Shown piece by piece: positions 51,126-62,210 of a stretch of 64,000 nucleotides of DNA. The notes beneath the pieces were generated by a model, which saw only the letters and a list, made by a program, of their open reading frames with translations, was not told where the DNA came from and did not search any database. Source of the stretch: Ureibacillus galli (lineage in GTDB: Bacteria; Bacillota; Bacilli; Bacillales_A; Planococcaceae); contig NZ_JACSQA010000001.1 of NCBI RefSeq assembly GCF_014836845.1, positions 1 through 64,000 on the forward strand. The letters are read 5' to 3'. How positions within the stretch are numbered: the first letter of the stretch is position 1; each line of letters begins with the position of its first letter. Position numbers and translations under genes: made by a program.

Positions 51126-52352
51126 TTAACTTTCATATTTATTTTCTGGATCTTGTTCATATCGGTTATATCGTCTTTTCAAGAGACTAAATAGATGGCT
51201 AACTAAAACTTTAAATAACGCATAGCCCGGTATACCTAAGATTACCCCTGCAACTCCAAATAAGGATCCTGCTGTTAATAATACGAAGATAATCGTAATC
51301 GGATGGACGGAAAGAGATTTCCCCATAATATTTGGCGTAATAAACTTCCCTTCTACTAACTGGACAATTGTCCAAACGATGATTAATTTCACTAACATGA
51401 ATGGTGAGTTAACAATCGCAATGACAAGCGCTGGCGTTATGGCAATAGCAGGACCTAAATAAGGTACGACACTTGTAATCATCGCTAAAATACCTAATAA
51501 GAAAGCATAGTCTAAGCCGATGATTAAAAATCCGATGGTCATCATTACACCGATACAAATGGAAACGAGTATTTGCCCTAATATGTAAGAACTAACTTGC
51601 TTATCCATTTCTTTCATTACTTGTCCAACTTCATTTCTAGCTCGAGGTGGGAACAAGCGTAAAATAAACTTCGGTAGTTTTTCACCTTCATAAAGTAAAT
51701 AAAATAATATGAACGGTACGGTTACTAGTGATAACAAAATTCCAGTTAAGGTTGATACAAATCCTGTTATACCAGATGCAAGTGTTGAAGCAACATTTGC
51801 AAAAGTATCTTTCATTGTCGAAACAAGATCATTCGTTACATTCATTAAAACAGCATCGTAATCGAAGTTAAATTTTGTAAACAATTCATCGAATTTTGAA
51901 TTATTTAAATACGTTACAATATTTTCAATTAATGCCATGAAGTAAATTGGAAACTCTTGAATTAGATTCATAAATTGATCTCGTAAAAATGGATATACGA
52001 TAAGAGCCAATAACGTCAAAAGAGCTGCCACAATGACATACAATATTAATATAACAAGGCCACGAGGAACTTTTCCTTTACCGCTTTTTTCTGCTAATCG
52101 TACAAAAGGTCTTAGCAAATAATAACCAATAATCGCTAGCACACCCGGTAAAATAACAACTTCAAATAATACTTGAAGGGGGTAAAAAATAAATGAAACT
52201 TTATCAAATATAAAAATGATACAACCAACTAATAGTAACGAAATAAGTAGGAATAATAAATTTTTCCCACCTAAAAATCGAATAAATCTTGATTGGAAGA
52301 AAGATGTCCTATTCCTTATTAAACGATCCTCATAACCTTTTTCTCTTTCCAA
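51126..52352 (-). CDS. AI-2E family transporter (YtvI/PerM-type)
   Basis: 408 residues with about eight membrane segments. FILRLFPPRARNEVGQVMKE, the helix-rich middle, and LGIPGYALFKVLV near the end match the AI-2E/PerM family, and GLDYAFLLGILAMITSVVPY plus LGPAIAITPALVIAIV are signature blocks. Members export autoinducer-2 or are proposed Na+-dependent antiporters; the role is not settled. TTG 52352 follows GGGGTGG. An LCP gene lies upstream on the same strand. Confidence 0.82.
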   Translation of the reverse strand: MEREKGYEDRLIRNRTSFFQSRFIRFLGGKNLLFLLISLLLVGCIIFIFDKVSFIFYPLQVLFEVVILPGVLAIIGYYLLRPFVRLAEKSGKGKVPRGLVILILYVIVAALLTLLALIVYPFLRDQFMNLIQEFPIYFMALIENIVTYLNNSKFDELFTKFNFDYDAVLMNVTNDLVSTMKDTFANVASTLASGITGFVSTLTGILLSLVTVPFILFYLLYEGEKLPKFILRLFPPRARNEVGQVMKEMDKQVSSYILGQILVSICIGVMMTIGFLIIGLDYAFLLGILAMITSVVPYLGPAIAITPALVIAIVNSPFMLVKLIIVWTIVQLVEGKFITPNIMGKSLSVHPITIIFVLLTAGSLFGVAGVILGIPGYALFKVLVSHLFSLLKRRYNRYEQDPENKYES

Positions 52353-52431
52353 AAAACCACCCCGTCAACCTATGAAAATTTATAATTACTTTTATTTTAT
52401 CATGTATAATATTTTTTGGAAGAATTTACTC

Positions 52432-53379
52432 CTATTCCAACTTTAAAAAATCATGCAACTGTTGTTTGTTTTCTTCAGTATCAATTTCTATTACGTCTCC
52501 AGCGTGGCTATAGGAATTGTAACTATAGGTTCCTTCAACTGGGATTGTCATCTTTTCGATTTTTAAACCTCCGCCAGTAACAACCGAAAGCACCGTTTTT
52601 AATTCTTCCGCGGTAGTTAAATCGGTCGTCACATAGCCTTTCGCAGCACCAACAAATTTCGGGATATTGCCAACATTTTTCGGTGATAGAAACTCCTCTT
52701 TTAACGCTTCAATTACTTTTTGTTGCCGTTCGACCCGTCCAAAGTCCCCTTCTGTATCATGTCGGAACCGCGCATAGCCTAGTAGCTCTTTCCCATTTAG
52801 TTTTTGGACACCTTTCGTTAATGAAACTCCTATATAGGCAGACATGTCTTTCTCTACATCCATTTCAATTCCTTCGGGAGCTAATATATCAATCAAGGCT
52901 TCGAAACTTTTAAAATCAATTAACGCATAATGGTGGATTGGTACATCAAACATTGAATTTAACGTATCTTTTAATAGTTGAACACCACCTAAATAATAAG
53001 CCGTATTTAATTTATAAGATTTATATCCTGGAATATCCGCATAAATATCCCGCATAAAAGATACTAATTTTAAGTCATTCGTGTCTTTGTTCCAAGAAAG
53101 TACCATCATCGTATCAGAACGGGATTTTTCTTCTCCTCTACTGTCGACACCAACGATTAGATAATTTTCAATTTTTTTCATAGCCTCATCGGGAACAAAT
53201 TCCTCTTCCGGTAGTTTCGTCTCACCTGCCAATTTGAGCCCGCTTCGATACTGGAAAATAGAATAAGCCGTAATGACGATTAATAGTAATAATATGAGTG
53301 TGAAGAAAACTCGACCCTTTCGCAGTTTTCTTTTTTTATACCGAGTTTGTCTCGTTTCTTGTACTTGATGCTCATCCAT
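52432..53379 (-). CDS. LytR-CpsA-Psr (LCP) family cell-wall ligase
   Basis: 315 residues. Short cytoplasmic tail, one membrane anchor (VFFTLILLLLIVITAYSIF), and the extracellular LCP domain: NYLIVGVDSRGEEKSRSDTM, RDIYADIPGYKSYKLNTAYY (Arg-rich lipid-phosphate contacts) and KLNGKELLGYARFRHDTEGD. LCP enzymes attach wall teichoic acid or other glycopolymers to peptidoglycan. ATG 53379 follows AAGGGGAG; the 11-codon longer frame is unsupported. Neighbours are separate. Confidence 0.85.
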   Translation of the reverse strand: MDEHQVQETRQTRYKKRKLRKGRVFFTLILLLLIVITAYSIFQYRSGLKLAGETKLPEEEFVPDEAMKKIENYLIVGVDSRGEEKSRSDTMMVLSWNKDTNDLKLVSFMRDIYADIPGYKSYKLNTAYYLGGVQLLKDTLNSMFDVPIHHYALIDFKSFEALIDILAPEGIEMDVEKDMSAYIGVSLTKGVQKLNGKELLGYARFRHDTEGDFGRVERQQKVIEALKEEFLSPKNVGNIPKFVGAAKGYVTTDLTTAEELKTVLSVVTGGGLKIEKMTIPVEGTYSYNSYSHAGDVIEIDTEENKQQLHDFLKLE

Positions 53380-53603
53380 CTTTTTACACTCCCCTTCAAA
53401 AAACGCAATCAATAAACAGTTTGTTCGGAAAAAGATTTGTTTTTACCATATTATACTATGACCAGAAAAAGAAAGCTTAAAATCGATCATATTTTATTGC
53501 TAAAGCTAGTCGTTTGTGAGATTGATTGAATAATGTTAAAATTGTTTCATTCTATCTATCATGGTACAATACAATTTATTTTAAGCATTGGAGGCGTCAT
53601 TTT

Positions 53604-54119
53604 ATGGAAAAAGCAACATTTGCAGGTGGTTGTTTTTGGTGTATGGTGAAACCATTTGTAGAATGGGACGGTATACATAAAGTAACTTCTGGTTACATGG
53701 GCGGAACAGTAGAAAACCCTACATACGAACAAGTAAAAAAAGGTAATACAGGACATTTAGAGGTTGTACAAATTGAATTTGACCCTATTGTTTTTCCATA
53801 TGAAAAGCTTCTAGAAATTTATTGGATGCAAATCGATCCAACTGACGATGGTGGACAGTTCCATGATCGGGGAGAGTCTTATAAAACAGCTATATTCTAT
53901 CATTCCGAAGAACAACAAAAAATTGCAGAAAAGTCAAAACAATCGTTAGCTAATAGTGGACGCTTTAAAAAACCAATTGTCACGAAAATTCTAGAAGCTT
54001 CTACTTTCTATGAAGCGGAGGATTACCATCAAGATTATTATAAAAAAGAGCCGAATCATTACAAAGAAGACCGTGAAAAATCTGGTCGAGATGAATTTAT
54101 TAATCAACATTGGAAATAA
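53604..54119 (+). CDS. msrA: Peptide-methionine (S)-S-oxide reductase MsrA
   Basis: 171 residues. Catalytic GCFWC motif at residues 9-13 ([14 protein letters not shown]), with TSGYMGG and [20 protein letters not shown], the active-site His/Asp region. It reduces methionine-S-sulfoxide in proteins. The second Cys of GCFWC is Cys13. ATG 53604 follows GGAGG; 26 codons upstream lack support. Convergent with recQ over a shared terminator. No MsrB gene or domain is adjacent. Confidence 0.9.
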   Translation: MEKATFAGGCFWCMVKPFVEWDGIHKVTSGYMGGTVENPTYEQVKKGNTGHLEVVQIEFDPIVFPYEKLLEIYWMQIDPTDDGGQFHDRGESYKTAIFYHSEEQQKIAEKSKQSLANSGRFKKPIVTKILEASTFYEAEDYHQDYYKKEPNHYKEDREKSGRDEFINQHWK

Positions 54120-54122
54120 TAC

Positions 54123-54160
54123 AAAGCCGACAATTTCTTATAAAAGAACTTGTCGGCTTT
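54123..54160. terminator. Shared msrA/recQ terminator
   Basis: AAAGCCGACAA/TTGTCGGCTTT stem with inner TTCTT/AAGAA pairing. TTTTT on the plus strand; on the minus strand TTTGTATT. Convergent genes end on both sides. Confidence 0.88.
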
Positions 54161-54165
54161 TTCAA

Positions 54166-55920
54166 CTAGTTATATTGTTTAATTGCATTAATAAATTTTG
54201 AACCGTAACGTTCCAGTTTATTTTGACCTACTCCACTTACTTCTAAAAACATCTGTTCATCGATTGGTCTTTTCTCACACATATCTTTTAATGTTTTATC
54301 TGAAAAGACAACAAAAGGAGGCACTCCTTCTGTTTCTGCTATTTCTTTTCGAATAGCGCGTAAATGTTCAAACAATGGATCATCTTTTTTAATAACGGTT
54401 TGTTCAACTTTCACTCGACGCCATACTTTTCTTTGACCGAGCAAGACTTCCTTTCCTTCATCGGATACATAAATTGTCGGGAATTGACCAGGTTGAACTA
54501 ACAACAGCTTTTCAGAAATTAAAAATTCGATAAAGTTTGAGATTTCCTTAGCATTCATCGATTTTAAAATACCAAAAGTGGACAATCCTTTAAAGTTTTC
54601 AATTTTTTTATTGCGGGAACCAGCTAAAACTTGAGCAGTAATCGTTTTGCCAAATTTTTGACCCATCCGGACGACACACGAAAGGACCTTTTGCGCATCC
54701 TTCGTGACATCTGTCTTTGGACGCTCGTCCGTACAATGGCTACATTGTCCACAGTCCTTCGATTCCTTTTCTCCGAAATATTGAACAATGTAGGATTGTA
54801 AGCATTTTTCGGTATGACAATAATCGACCATACTTTGCAGTTTTTCAAGCTCTAATGGAATCCGAGACCGATCTTGGGATTGGTCAATTAAAAATCGCTG
54901 TGTTTGTTCATCCGACGAACTATATAATAAAATACATTCACTTGGTAACCCATCACGTCCCGCACGTCCTGCCTCTTGATAATAACTTTCCATATTTCGA
55001 GGCATTTGAAAATGAATCACATATCGGACATTTGTTTTATTAATACCCATTCCAAAGGCATTCGTTGCAACCATTACTTGTACTTCATCTTGTAAAAAGC
55101 GATTTTGCTCAGTCGTTCTTTCCGTCTCTCCCATTCCACCATGATATTTAGCGACACGTATACCTAATTTTAATAGGGATTCATATAACGCCTCTACCGA
55201 TTTCCTCGTAGCTGCATAAATGATTCCTACCTCATTTGAATTATTTTTCACATATTGTTTGATGTAGCGTTCTCTATTTTCCCCTACTAATACTTTAAAT
55301 GATAAATTATCCCGTTCAAAACCAGTAATGAATGTATCACTTTCATTGATGTTTAATAGAGAACAAATATCATGACTAACAGAAGGTGTAGCCGTTGCAG
55401 TTAAGGCAATAACAGTTGGTTTAACTTCCCAAAGAGATAAAAGAGAAGAAATTGTTCGGTAGCTCGGACGGAAATCATGACCCCATTGGGAAATACAGTG
55501 GGCTTCGTCTATAGCTATGAGTGGAACCGAGAGCCTAGATAGTTTATAACGAAAGGACTCATTTTCTAACCGTTCTGGAGCAATATACAATAACTTCACG
55601 AGCCCATTCTCCACATCTGTCATCACTTGGTCTATTTGACTAAAGGTTAAAGAACTATTAATGTAGGCTGCATTGATCCCATTACTATGTAATAAATCGA
55701 CTTGGTCTTTCATTAAAGAGATAAGTGGTGAGATTACAATCGTCGTTCCTTCAAAACAAAGGGCAGGAACTTGATAACAAAGGGACTTCCCCCCACCGGT
55801 TGGCATAACACACAGTGTATCGTGCATATTTAAAACATTTTCAATGACTTGTTGTTGACCGGTACGAAAGGAATCATATCCGAAATAATTTTTTAATATT
55901 TGTGCTGCTTGTTGTAACAT
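54166..55920 (-). CDS. recQ: ATP-dependent DNA helicase RecQ
   Basis: 584 residues. Helicase motif I MPTGGGKSLCYQ (residues 39-50), motif II DEAH in IDEAHCISQWGHDFRPSYR, and motif VI region QEAGRAGRDGLPSE are intact. The zinc-binding RecQ-Ct region has CLQSYIVQYFGEKESKDCGQ followed by C-S-H-C. The C-terminal HRDC domain (IRKEIAETEGVPPFVVFSDK) is present. It unwinds forked DNA for recombination repair. GAGGGG lies six bases before the ATG. Confidence 0.93.
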   Translation of the reverse strand: MLQQAAQILKNYFGYDSFRTGQQQVIENVLNMHDTLCVMPTGGGKSLCYQVPALCFEGTTIVISPLISLMKDQVDLLHSNGINAAYINSSLTFSQIDQVMTDVENGLVKLLYIAPERLENESFRYKLSRLSVPLIAIDEAHCISQWGHDFRPSYRTISSLLSLWEVKPTVIALTATATPSVSHDICSLLNINESDTFITGFERDNLSFKVLVGENRERYIKQYVKNNSNEVGIIYAATRKSVEALYESLLKLGIRVAKYHGGMGETERTTEQNRFLQDEVQVMVATNAFGMGINKTNVRYVIHFQMPRNMESYYQEAGRAGRDGLPSECILLYSSSDEQTQRFLIDQSQDRSRIPLELEKLQSMVDYCHTEKCLQSYIVQYFGEKESKDCGQCSHCTDERPKTDVTKDAQKVLSCVVRMGQKFGKTITAQVLAGSRNKKIENFKGLSTFGILKSMNAKEISNFIEFLISEKLLLVQPGQFPTIYVSDEGKEVLLGQRKVWRRVKVEQTVIKKDDPLFEHLRAIRKEIAETEGVPPFVVFSDKTLKDMCEKRPIDEQMFLEVSGVGQNKLERYGSKFINAIKQYN

Positions 55921-56005
55921 GTTATACCCCTCTTTTTACTTCATAAAGAACAGTATACTATTGATAGATGGTGCTGACAAAAATCGTTAACGATATATAA
56001 AATAA

Positions 56006-56039
56006 AAAACTACTGCGCTAGTAACTTTACAGTAGTTTT
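56006..56039 (-). terminator. Terminator of the dehydrogenase-lactonase operon
   Basis: AAAACTACTG and CAGTAGTTTT arms; A tract on the left gives T run on the minus strand. 19 bases after the stop. Confidence 0.82.
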
Positions 56040-56057
56040 ATCGATTTTTCTTCCATA

Positions 56058-57197
56058 TTAAGTAGAACAATCATCCATTTTTATTATGATTCGAGATGAA
56101 TTTCCTGTAGCAAGTAAGTCGAAACCTTCATTAATTTCTTCTAATGAAATGATATTGGATACTAACCGATCTACAGGTAATCGACCTTGCTTCATCATTT
56201 GAATGAAACGGGGGACATCCCGTTTCGGTACACAGCTTCCAACATAAGAACCTTTAATGGTCTTTTCTTCAGCAGTTAACGATACATACGGAAAAGCAAA
56301 TTTATGTTCCGGATGGGGTAATCCTGTCGTTGTTGTTGTTCCTCCACGTTTCGTAACAGCGTAGGCAATGTCCATTGCTGCTACAACCCCTGCTGTTTCA
56401 AAAGCGTAATCAACCCCTCCATTTGAATAAGCTTTTATCTTTTCAATCACATTTTCGTCCTTTGAATTAAAAACAGCAGTAGCGCCTAATTCTAATGCTT
56501 GCGTTAATTTTTTTTCATTAATATCTATGGCAATCACTTCTCGTGCACCAGAAGCGATGGAGCCAATTAAAGCACTTAAACCGATTCCACCTAATCCTAC
56601 GATTGCAACCGAACTTCCGAGCTTAATGTTGGCTGTATTGACGACCGCTCCGACACCTGTAATGACTGCACAACCGAAAAGTGCTAGTTTTTCAAAGGAC
56701 AAATCCTCTTCTATTTTAACTAAAGAATTTTCCGAAACAACTACATATTCTGAAAAAGCAGATATCCCAATATGATGCGCAATCTTTTCTGTTTCGGTAT
56801 GAATACGGACACCACCACCAATTAATGTTCCCGCTCCATTTGCGGCGGCACCCGGCTCACAAAGGGCTGGTCTTCCTTCTGAACAAGGGATACAATGACC
56901 ACAACTAGGAACAAAGATGCAAATCACTTTATCCCCTGGTGAAAAATTTGTTACCCCTTCTCCAACTTGCTCCACTACTCCGGAAGCTTCATGACCGAGA
57001 GCCATTGGTAAAGGACGTGGTCTACTACCATTAATTACTGACAAATCAGAATGGCATAAACTTGCTGCTTTGATTTTTACAAGCACTTCCCCGTTTTCAG
57101 GAGGATCGAGTTCAACCGTTTCGATTTGTAAGGGTCTACTTTTAGCATAGGGTTGTGCTAAACCAGAAGACCGTAGTATAGCTGATTTTACTTTCAA
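56058..57197 (-). CDS. Zinc-dependent alcohol dehydrogenase, class III-like
   Basis: 379 residues. Catalytic zinc ligand Cys48 and GHE (68-70) plus the structural zinc cysteines at 99, 102, 105 and 113 (CGHCIPCSEGRPALC) define the medium-chain family. GLGGIGLSALIG is the NAD-binding Gly motif. The pattern resembles the S-(hydroxymethyl)glutathione dehydrogenase-like and benzyl-alcohol branches. TTG 57197 with GGGGAG seven bases upstream. It follows the lactonase gene after 31 bases in one operon, suggesting the alcohol is a product or substrate of that step. Confidence 0.83.
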   Translation of the reverse strand: MKVKSAILRSSGLAQPYAKSRPLQIETVELDPPENGEVLVKIKAASLCHSDLSVINGSRPRPLPMALGHEASGVVEQVGEGVTNFSPGDKVICIFVPSCGHCIPCSEGRPALCEPGAAANGAGTLIGGGVRIHTETEKIAHHIGISAFSEYVVVSENSLVKIEEDLSFEKLALFGCAVITGVGAVVNTANIKLGSSVAIVGLGGIGLSALIGSIASGAREVIAIDINEKKLTQALELGATAVFNSKDENVIEKIKAYSNGGVDYAFETAGVVAAMDIAYAVTKRGGTTTTTGLPHPEHKFAFPYVSLTAEEKTIKGSYVGSCVPKRDVPRFIQMMKQGRLPVDRLVSNIISLEEINEGFDLLATGNSSRIIIKMDDCST

Positions 57198-57228
57198 ATG
57201 CCCTCTCCCCTTTCCCTCTATTTGCTAT

Positions 57229-58062
57229 TTATTCATAAAAGCCTTCCGTCGATTTAATAAATGTTTTAAATTGGTTTGCATCGTGACCAAACCAGATCGT
57301 TGAATTATGTTCATTAGCATATTTTCGAATGTATTCTACCGTTGCATTGTAGCCGACGGAATCATATAAAATTCCTGGTGGTTTTACAGGTGGTCCTAAA
57401 CTTTCGGCAGTATATAGAGCATCGGAAGCAAGCAATAAATTACCTGTTCCAGGTAGTTCGATATGAAGACCTAATAATCCATAGGCGTGTCCAGGTCCAA
57501 AGTTAATGATTTTAACCCCCTCAACAAGGGTTACTTCTTTTTCGTGGGGTTTGATTGTACGCCAACGTAGATCATTTTGAACCCATGCCATGACATCTCC
57601 CCATATATAGGCACCCATATCCCGTGTCATCGCGAACATTTTCATTACGTTGGATAATTCTGAATCATGGACGATAATTTCTGCGTTTGTAAATAGTTCT
57701 AAACATCCTGCATGATCCAAATGCAGGTGAGAAGCAACGACATATTTAATATCTGTTGGGCTCACTTTTAATTGCTCTAAACGGTTAATCAAATAACATT
57801 CCTCACTGGCAAAAGTAGGGAACATTTTTTGAACGCCATCTGGCCAGCGCCCATTTTCCCCCATCCCATCAGGGTTACAACCAGTATCAAATAATATTTT
57901 TCCTTCCGGATGATCAATGAGTACTGCATAAATCGGAAATTCAACAAACTCTGCTGGTGGATTTGGATTGTCAATACTTGCAGGATTATGCATTGCAATC
58001 ATGTAGTTTTTATCCATCTTCATTGTTCCAGTATCAAGCACATACACTTTTTTGTTACACAT
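57229..58062 (-). CDS. Metallo-beta-lactamase-fold hydrolase, N-acyl-homoserine-lactonase family
   Basis: 277 residues. The binuclear metal motif SHLHLDHAG at residues 111-119 (His112, His114, Asp116, His117), GPGHAYGLLGLHI with a later His, LLASDALYTAE with the bridging Asp, and a final WFGHDANQF complete the site. The family includes AHL lactonases but Gram-positive members may cleave other lactones. AGGAGG lies seven bases before the ATG. First gene of the operon with the alcohol dehydrogenase. Confidence 0.8.
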   Translation of the reverse strand: MCNKKVYVLDTGTMKMDKNYMIAMHNPASIDNPNPPAEFVEFPIYAVLIDHPEGKILFDTGCNPDGMGENGRWPDGVQKMFPTFASEECYLINRLEQLKVSPTDIKYVVASHLHLDHAGCLELFTNAEIIVHDSELSNVMKMFAMTRDMGAYIWGDVMAWVQNDLRWRTIKPHEKEVTLVEGVKIINFGPGHAYGLLGLHIELPGTGNLLLASDALYTAESLGPPVKPPGILYDSVGYNATVEYIRKYANEHNSTIWFGHDANQFKTFIKSTEGFYE

Positions 58063-58298
58063 TACTGTACCTCCTGTACATCAATTTTTTCTTTCATTTA
58101 GTTGTATAACTTTTGTCCGCTTTCCAACTTAGGACAACCTATCAACATAGCATTCTATGCAGAATTGTAGTGGTGATAGTACTCTCTACCAAAAGTGACT
58201 AATGTTTAAGTTCTCTGAGGTTAGGATAATTTAGCCCTTACATTTTTATGTCCAAAAAATAAGTGACTAAAATACACTCGTTATGGATACGTTCATTG

Positions 58299-58327
58299 TT
58301 TAAAATATTCATACTACGTGTTATAAT
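58299..58327 (+). promoter_or_regulatory. Extended -10 promoter of the ABC-F gene
   Basis: TTTAAA (58299) and TATAAT (58322) are separated by 17 bases, with TG two to three bases before TATAAT (extended -10). The start lies about 80 bases downstream. The rest of the gap 58063-58410 shows no gene. Confidence 0.5.
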
Positions 58328-58386
58328 AGAAACATTGTGTACAAAAGAGAAAATAGAACATCACTTTTAAAACAATTTGTAACTGA

Positions 58387-60015
<1,629 letters not shown>

Positions 60016-60048
60016 CTTAGATAAGTCTATAAGCTTTTTAAATAAACT

Positions 60049-60091
60049 GCACCTCCCATTGTTAGACACTAAAACTAACAATGAGAGGTGC
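60049..60091 (+). terminator. Terminator of the ABC-F gene
   Basis: GCACCTCCCATTGTTAG and CTAACAATGAGAGGTGC form a 17-base stem with one mismatch, then TTTCTTTTTG. It starts 34 bases after the stop. Confidence 0.85.
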
Positions 60092-60236
60092 TTTCTTTTT
60101 GAACAGTTTACAGTAATAAAAATTAATGATTGTCATATTTAAAGGAAAAATTAAAATACATGAGTCCAAATAATACTAGACCCTTATAAAGGAACCATGT
60201 TTAACTTTTATGAGTCACTTCACTATGTATCCCCAC

Positions 60237-60301
60237 TAGTTTACATAATATTATTATTTAATGACGAGGTTAGTTAGTTTACATAATAATATTATTATTT
60301 A
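60237..60301. repeat. Two near-identical AT-rich direct repeats
   Basis: TAGTTTACATAATATTATTA at 60237 recurs at 60275 with a three-base ATA insertion, separated by 14 bases. The second copy ends TTATTATTTA. Apart from these and two terminators nothing is seen in 60092-60367. Confidence 0.5.
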
Positions 60302-60367
60302 TCTTTACTAGAAATATGAGTACTTGTTCTTCACGTTCCCTCTTGATCCATTTTAAACAAAAATAAA

Positions 60368-60393
60368 GAGACATCCCTATATAGGGATGTCTC
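60368..60393 (-). terminator. Terminator of the cold-shock gene
   Basis: GAGACATCCCTAT is directly followed by its perfect complement, a 13-bp stem where the last bases form the loop. TTTATTTTTG follows on the minus strand. About 30 bases after the csp stop. Confidence 0.85.
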
Positions 60394-60424
60394 AGATTAA
60401 CGGTCTCATTTAATTAGTTAATAA

Positions 60425-60625
60425 TTAAAGTTTTACAACGTTAGCAGCTTGTGGTCCGCGGTTACCATCAACAACCTCGAATTCCACTTTTTGACCTTCG
60501 TCAAGTGTTTTGAAACCTTCACCTTGGATAGCTGAGAAGTGTACGAATACGTCGTTTTCACCTTCAACTTCGATGAATCCAAAACCTTTTTCTGAGTTAA
60601 ACCATTTTACTGTACCTTGTTTCAT
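60425..60625 (-). CDS. cspB: Cold-shock protein (CspB-type RNA chaperone)
   Basis: 66 residues, a single OB fold. RNP1 KGFGFIEV at residues 13-20 and RNP2 VFVHF at 26-30 are the nucleic-acid-binding motifs. It melts RNA secondary structure as an RNA chaperone. GGAGG lies eight bases before the ATG. It has a long 5' untranslated leader of about 150 bases with a strong hairpin, and a promoter at 60782. Exact paralogue name (CspB, CspC or CspD) cannot be read from 66 residues. Confidence 0.93.
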   Translation of the reverse strand: MKQGTVKWFNSEKGFGFIEVEGENDVFVHFSAIQGEGFKTLDEGQKVEFEVVDGNRGPQAANVVKL

Positions 60626-60686
60626 TTAAGAAAACCTCCAAAAAAATAAATGTTAACAATATGTGATTGATTTACCGAAATAAAAA

Positions 60687-60744
60687 ATTCACATATTACG
60701 AAGAGTACCGACTTTACACCGATCACTCTTTGTAATATGTGAAT
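60687..60744 (-). ncRNA. Structured 5' leader hairpin of the cold-shock mRNA
   Basis: The arms at 60687-60706 and 60725-60744 pair over nearly 20 positions (ATTCACATATTAC and AAGAGT with one mismatch). The hairpin sits about 60 bases before the start codon and within 35 bases of the predicted transcription start. Cold-shock genes are known to have long leaders that regulate translation and stability by temperature. Confidence 0.6.
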
Positions 60745-60781
60745 CATTTGTACCCGGCCAAGCAATTTTATTGTTACCTAA

Positions 60782-60809
60782 AGTATACCATCATATTACA
60801 ATTTGTCAA
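60782..60809 (-). promoter_or_regulatory. Sigma-A promoter of the cold-shock gene
   Basis: Minus-strand TTGACA (60804-60809) and TATACT (60782-60787) with a 16-base spacer. The expected start is near 60775, leaving a 150-base leader. Confidence 0.7.
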
Positions 60810-60874
60810 ACATTTAATGTACTTTTTTTCTCATTTTTCTTTTATTTCTGTCAATTGATCGGTTATACATTATT

Positions 60875-61153
60875 TTAAACCGATTTTTCTACAATTATAC
60901 CATGATAAATTTGGATATCATCATCACAAGCATCACAATATTCCCGTTCCTCATCTGACCAAAAGGCGAAGTAAATGCCTTCTTTATTTGCTTCATGTTC
61001 ATATCTTCGACGAAAATCTTGCAATATTTCTTGTAATCCAATTCGCATTTCTTCTTCTGTTTGAAATTGTTTCGTAGACACAATATTGGATTCCCAGCCT
61101 TCAAATTTCCACCATGGTTCATAATCTGCTTTCATATAAATGACTTGATACAC
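60875..61153 (-). CDS. DUF1033 family protein
   Basis: 92 residues from GTG 61153 (GGAAAGGA about ten bases upstream; the TTG at 61201 is rejected). The sequence VYQVIYMKADYEPWWKFEGW, a central helix IGLQEILQDFRRRYE, and CDACDDDIQIYHGIIV near the end match the DUF1033 pattern, common in Bacillales. Two Cys in YCDACDDD might bind metal. Function unknown. Confidence 0.78.
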   Translation of the reverse strand: MYQVIYMKADYEPWWKFEGWESNIVSTKQFQTEEEMRIGLQEILQDFRRRYEHEANKEGIYFAFWSDEEREYCDACDDDIQIYHGIIVEKSV

Positions 61154-61562
61154 TCTACGACGATCCTTTCCTTCTATTAGTTTGTATTGTAGTGAATACA
61201 ATGTAAAATGTCTATCGGAAGAGCTTATAACATGAAAAATGTGTAAAATTGAGAATTTTTATTGTTCAGAAAGTTGAAGTCTCTACAATTCGTGCGACTC
61301 TTAATGGACTTTGAAAAAGTATAATCAATCATACTTTTAGCCCCATCCATCAATGTCATTGAATAAGCTTTTCATTTAATACTTATTCTTTGTTCTATCC
61401 TTTTATTAAGTTTAAAATGGATATACTATTATAAAATTGATTTACTTTATTAAACAAAAAAGATTTAATCAATACACTATCTCACAATAAAATATGCTTA
61501 CTTTGAAACTTTATACAAACGATTTACGTAATACATTTATAGAGATTTAAGGAGGTACGACT
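61154..61562. other. Intergenic region upstream of xpaC
   Basis: Divergent spacer between the DUF1033 gene and xpaC. AT-rich, no open frame of coding character and no strong hairpin. The xpaC ribosome binding site AAGGAGG is at 61550-61556. Confidence 0.4.
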
Positions 61563-62210
61563 ATGCTTGGTGCTATGAATTTTATGACTAGACATGCATT
61601 CAACTTTTTATCTAGTTTCACAGTATTTATCTTAACCGTTGTTAATTTTGATTTGGGCATGTTGTTCGTGCCAATCATCACAATAGCTGCCTACTATTTA
61701 AGTAATAAAGGGATTAAAATGTTCCAAATAGGAAAAAAGTGTAAAGAGCTTGGTATTTCCCGCTCTGAATATAAACAGATTGCTATGCAAATTAAAAAAG
61801 CGAAATCTCATCTTCATTCTTTAACACAACAGTTTATTCAAGTTCGGTCGGTTCGTTCATTTAAATTGTTAAATGAAATGACAAAAATATCGAAAAGAAT
61901 TATTAATATCGTCCAAATGAATCCAAGAAAATTTTATTCAGTGGAAGATTTCTTCTACTCCCATTTACCATCTGCTGTACAGTTAACCGAAAATTATTCC
62001 ATGTTATCACAGCAACAAGTAAAAGATACGGAAATTCACCTTACACTGGAAGATACTCGTAGAACATTAAAGGGCTTACATGAGACAATGGAAAATGATT
62101 TGAAATCTGCCCTTGAATCTGATTTAGAAAACTTAAAAATCGAACTAGATTATGTCAAGTTTGAAAACGCAAAAAAACAACAACAAATGGAACTTAGAGG
62201 TGAAAAATAG
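61563..62210 (+). CDS. xpaC: XpaC-like protein (paired with TelA)
   Basis: 215 residues. Two N-terminal hydrophobic segments (FNFLSSFTVFILTVVNFDLG, MLFVPIITIAAYYLSN), then a coiled, charged cytoplasmic domain (KKCKELGISRSEYKQIAMQI, LEDTRRTLKGLHETMENDLK). B. subtilis XpaC is about 204 residues and its gene precedes yaaN, a TelA homologue. Despite the historical name (5-bromo-4-chloroindolyl phosphate hydrolysis) its function is unclear. AAGGAGG lies upstream. Ends in TAG that overlaps the GTG of telA by one base. Confidence 0.82.
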   Translation: MLGAMNFMTRHAFNFLSSFTVFILTVVNFDLGMLFVPIITIAAYYLSNKGIKMFQIGKKCKELGISRSEYKQIAMQIKKAKSHLHSLTQQFIQVRSVRSFKLLNEMTKISKRIINIVQMNPRKFYSVEDFFYSHLPSAVQLTENYSMLSQQQVKDTEIHLTLEDTRRTLKGLHETMENDLKSALESDLENLKIELDYVKFENAKKQQQMELRGEK

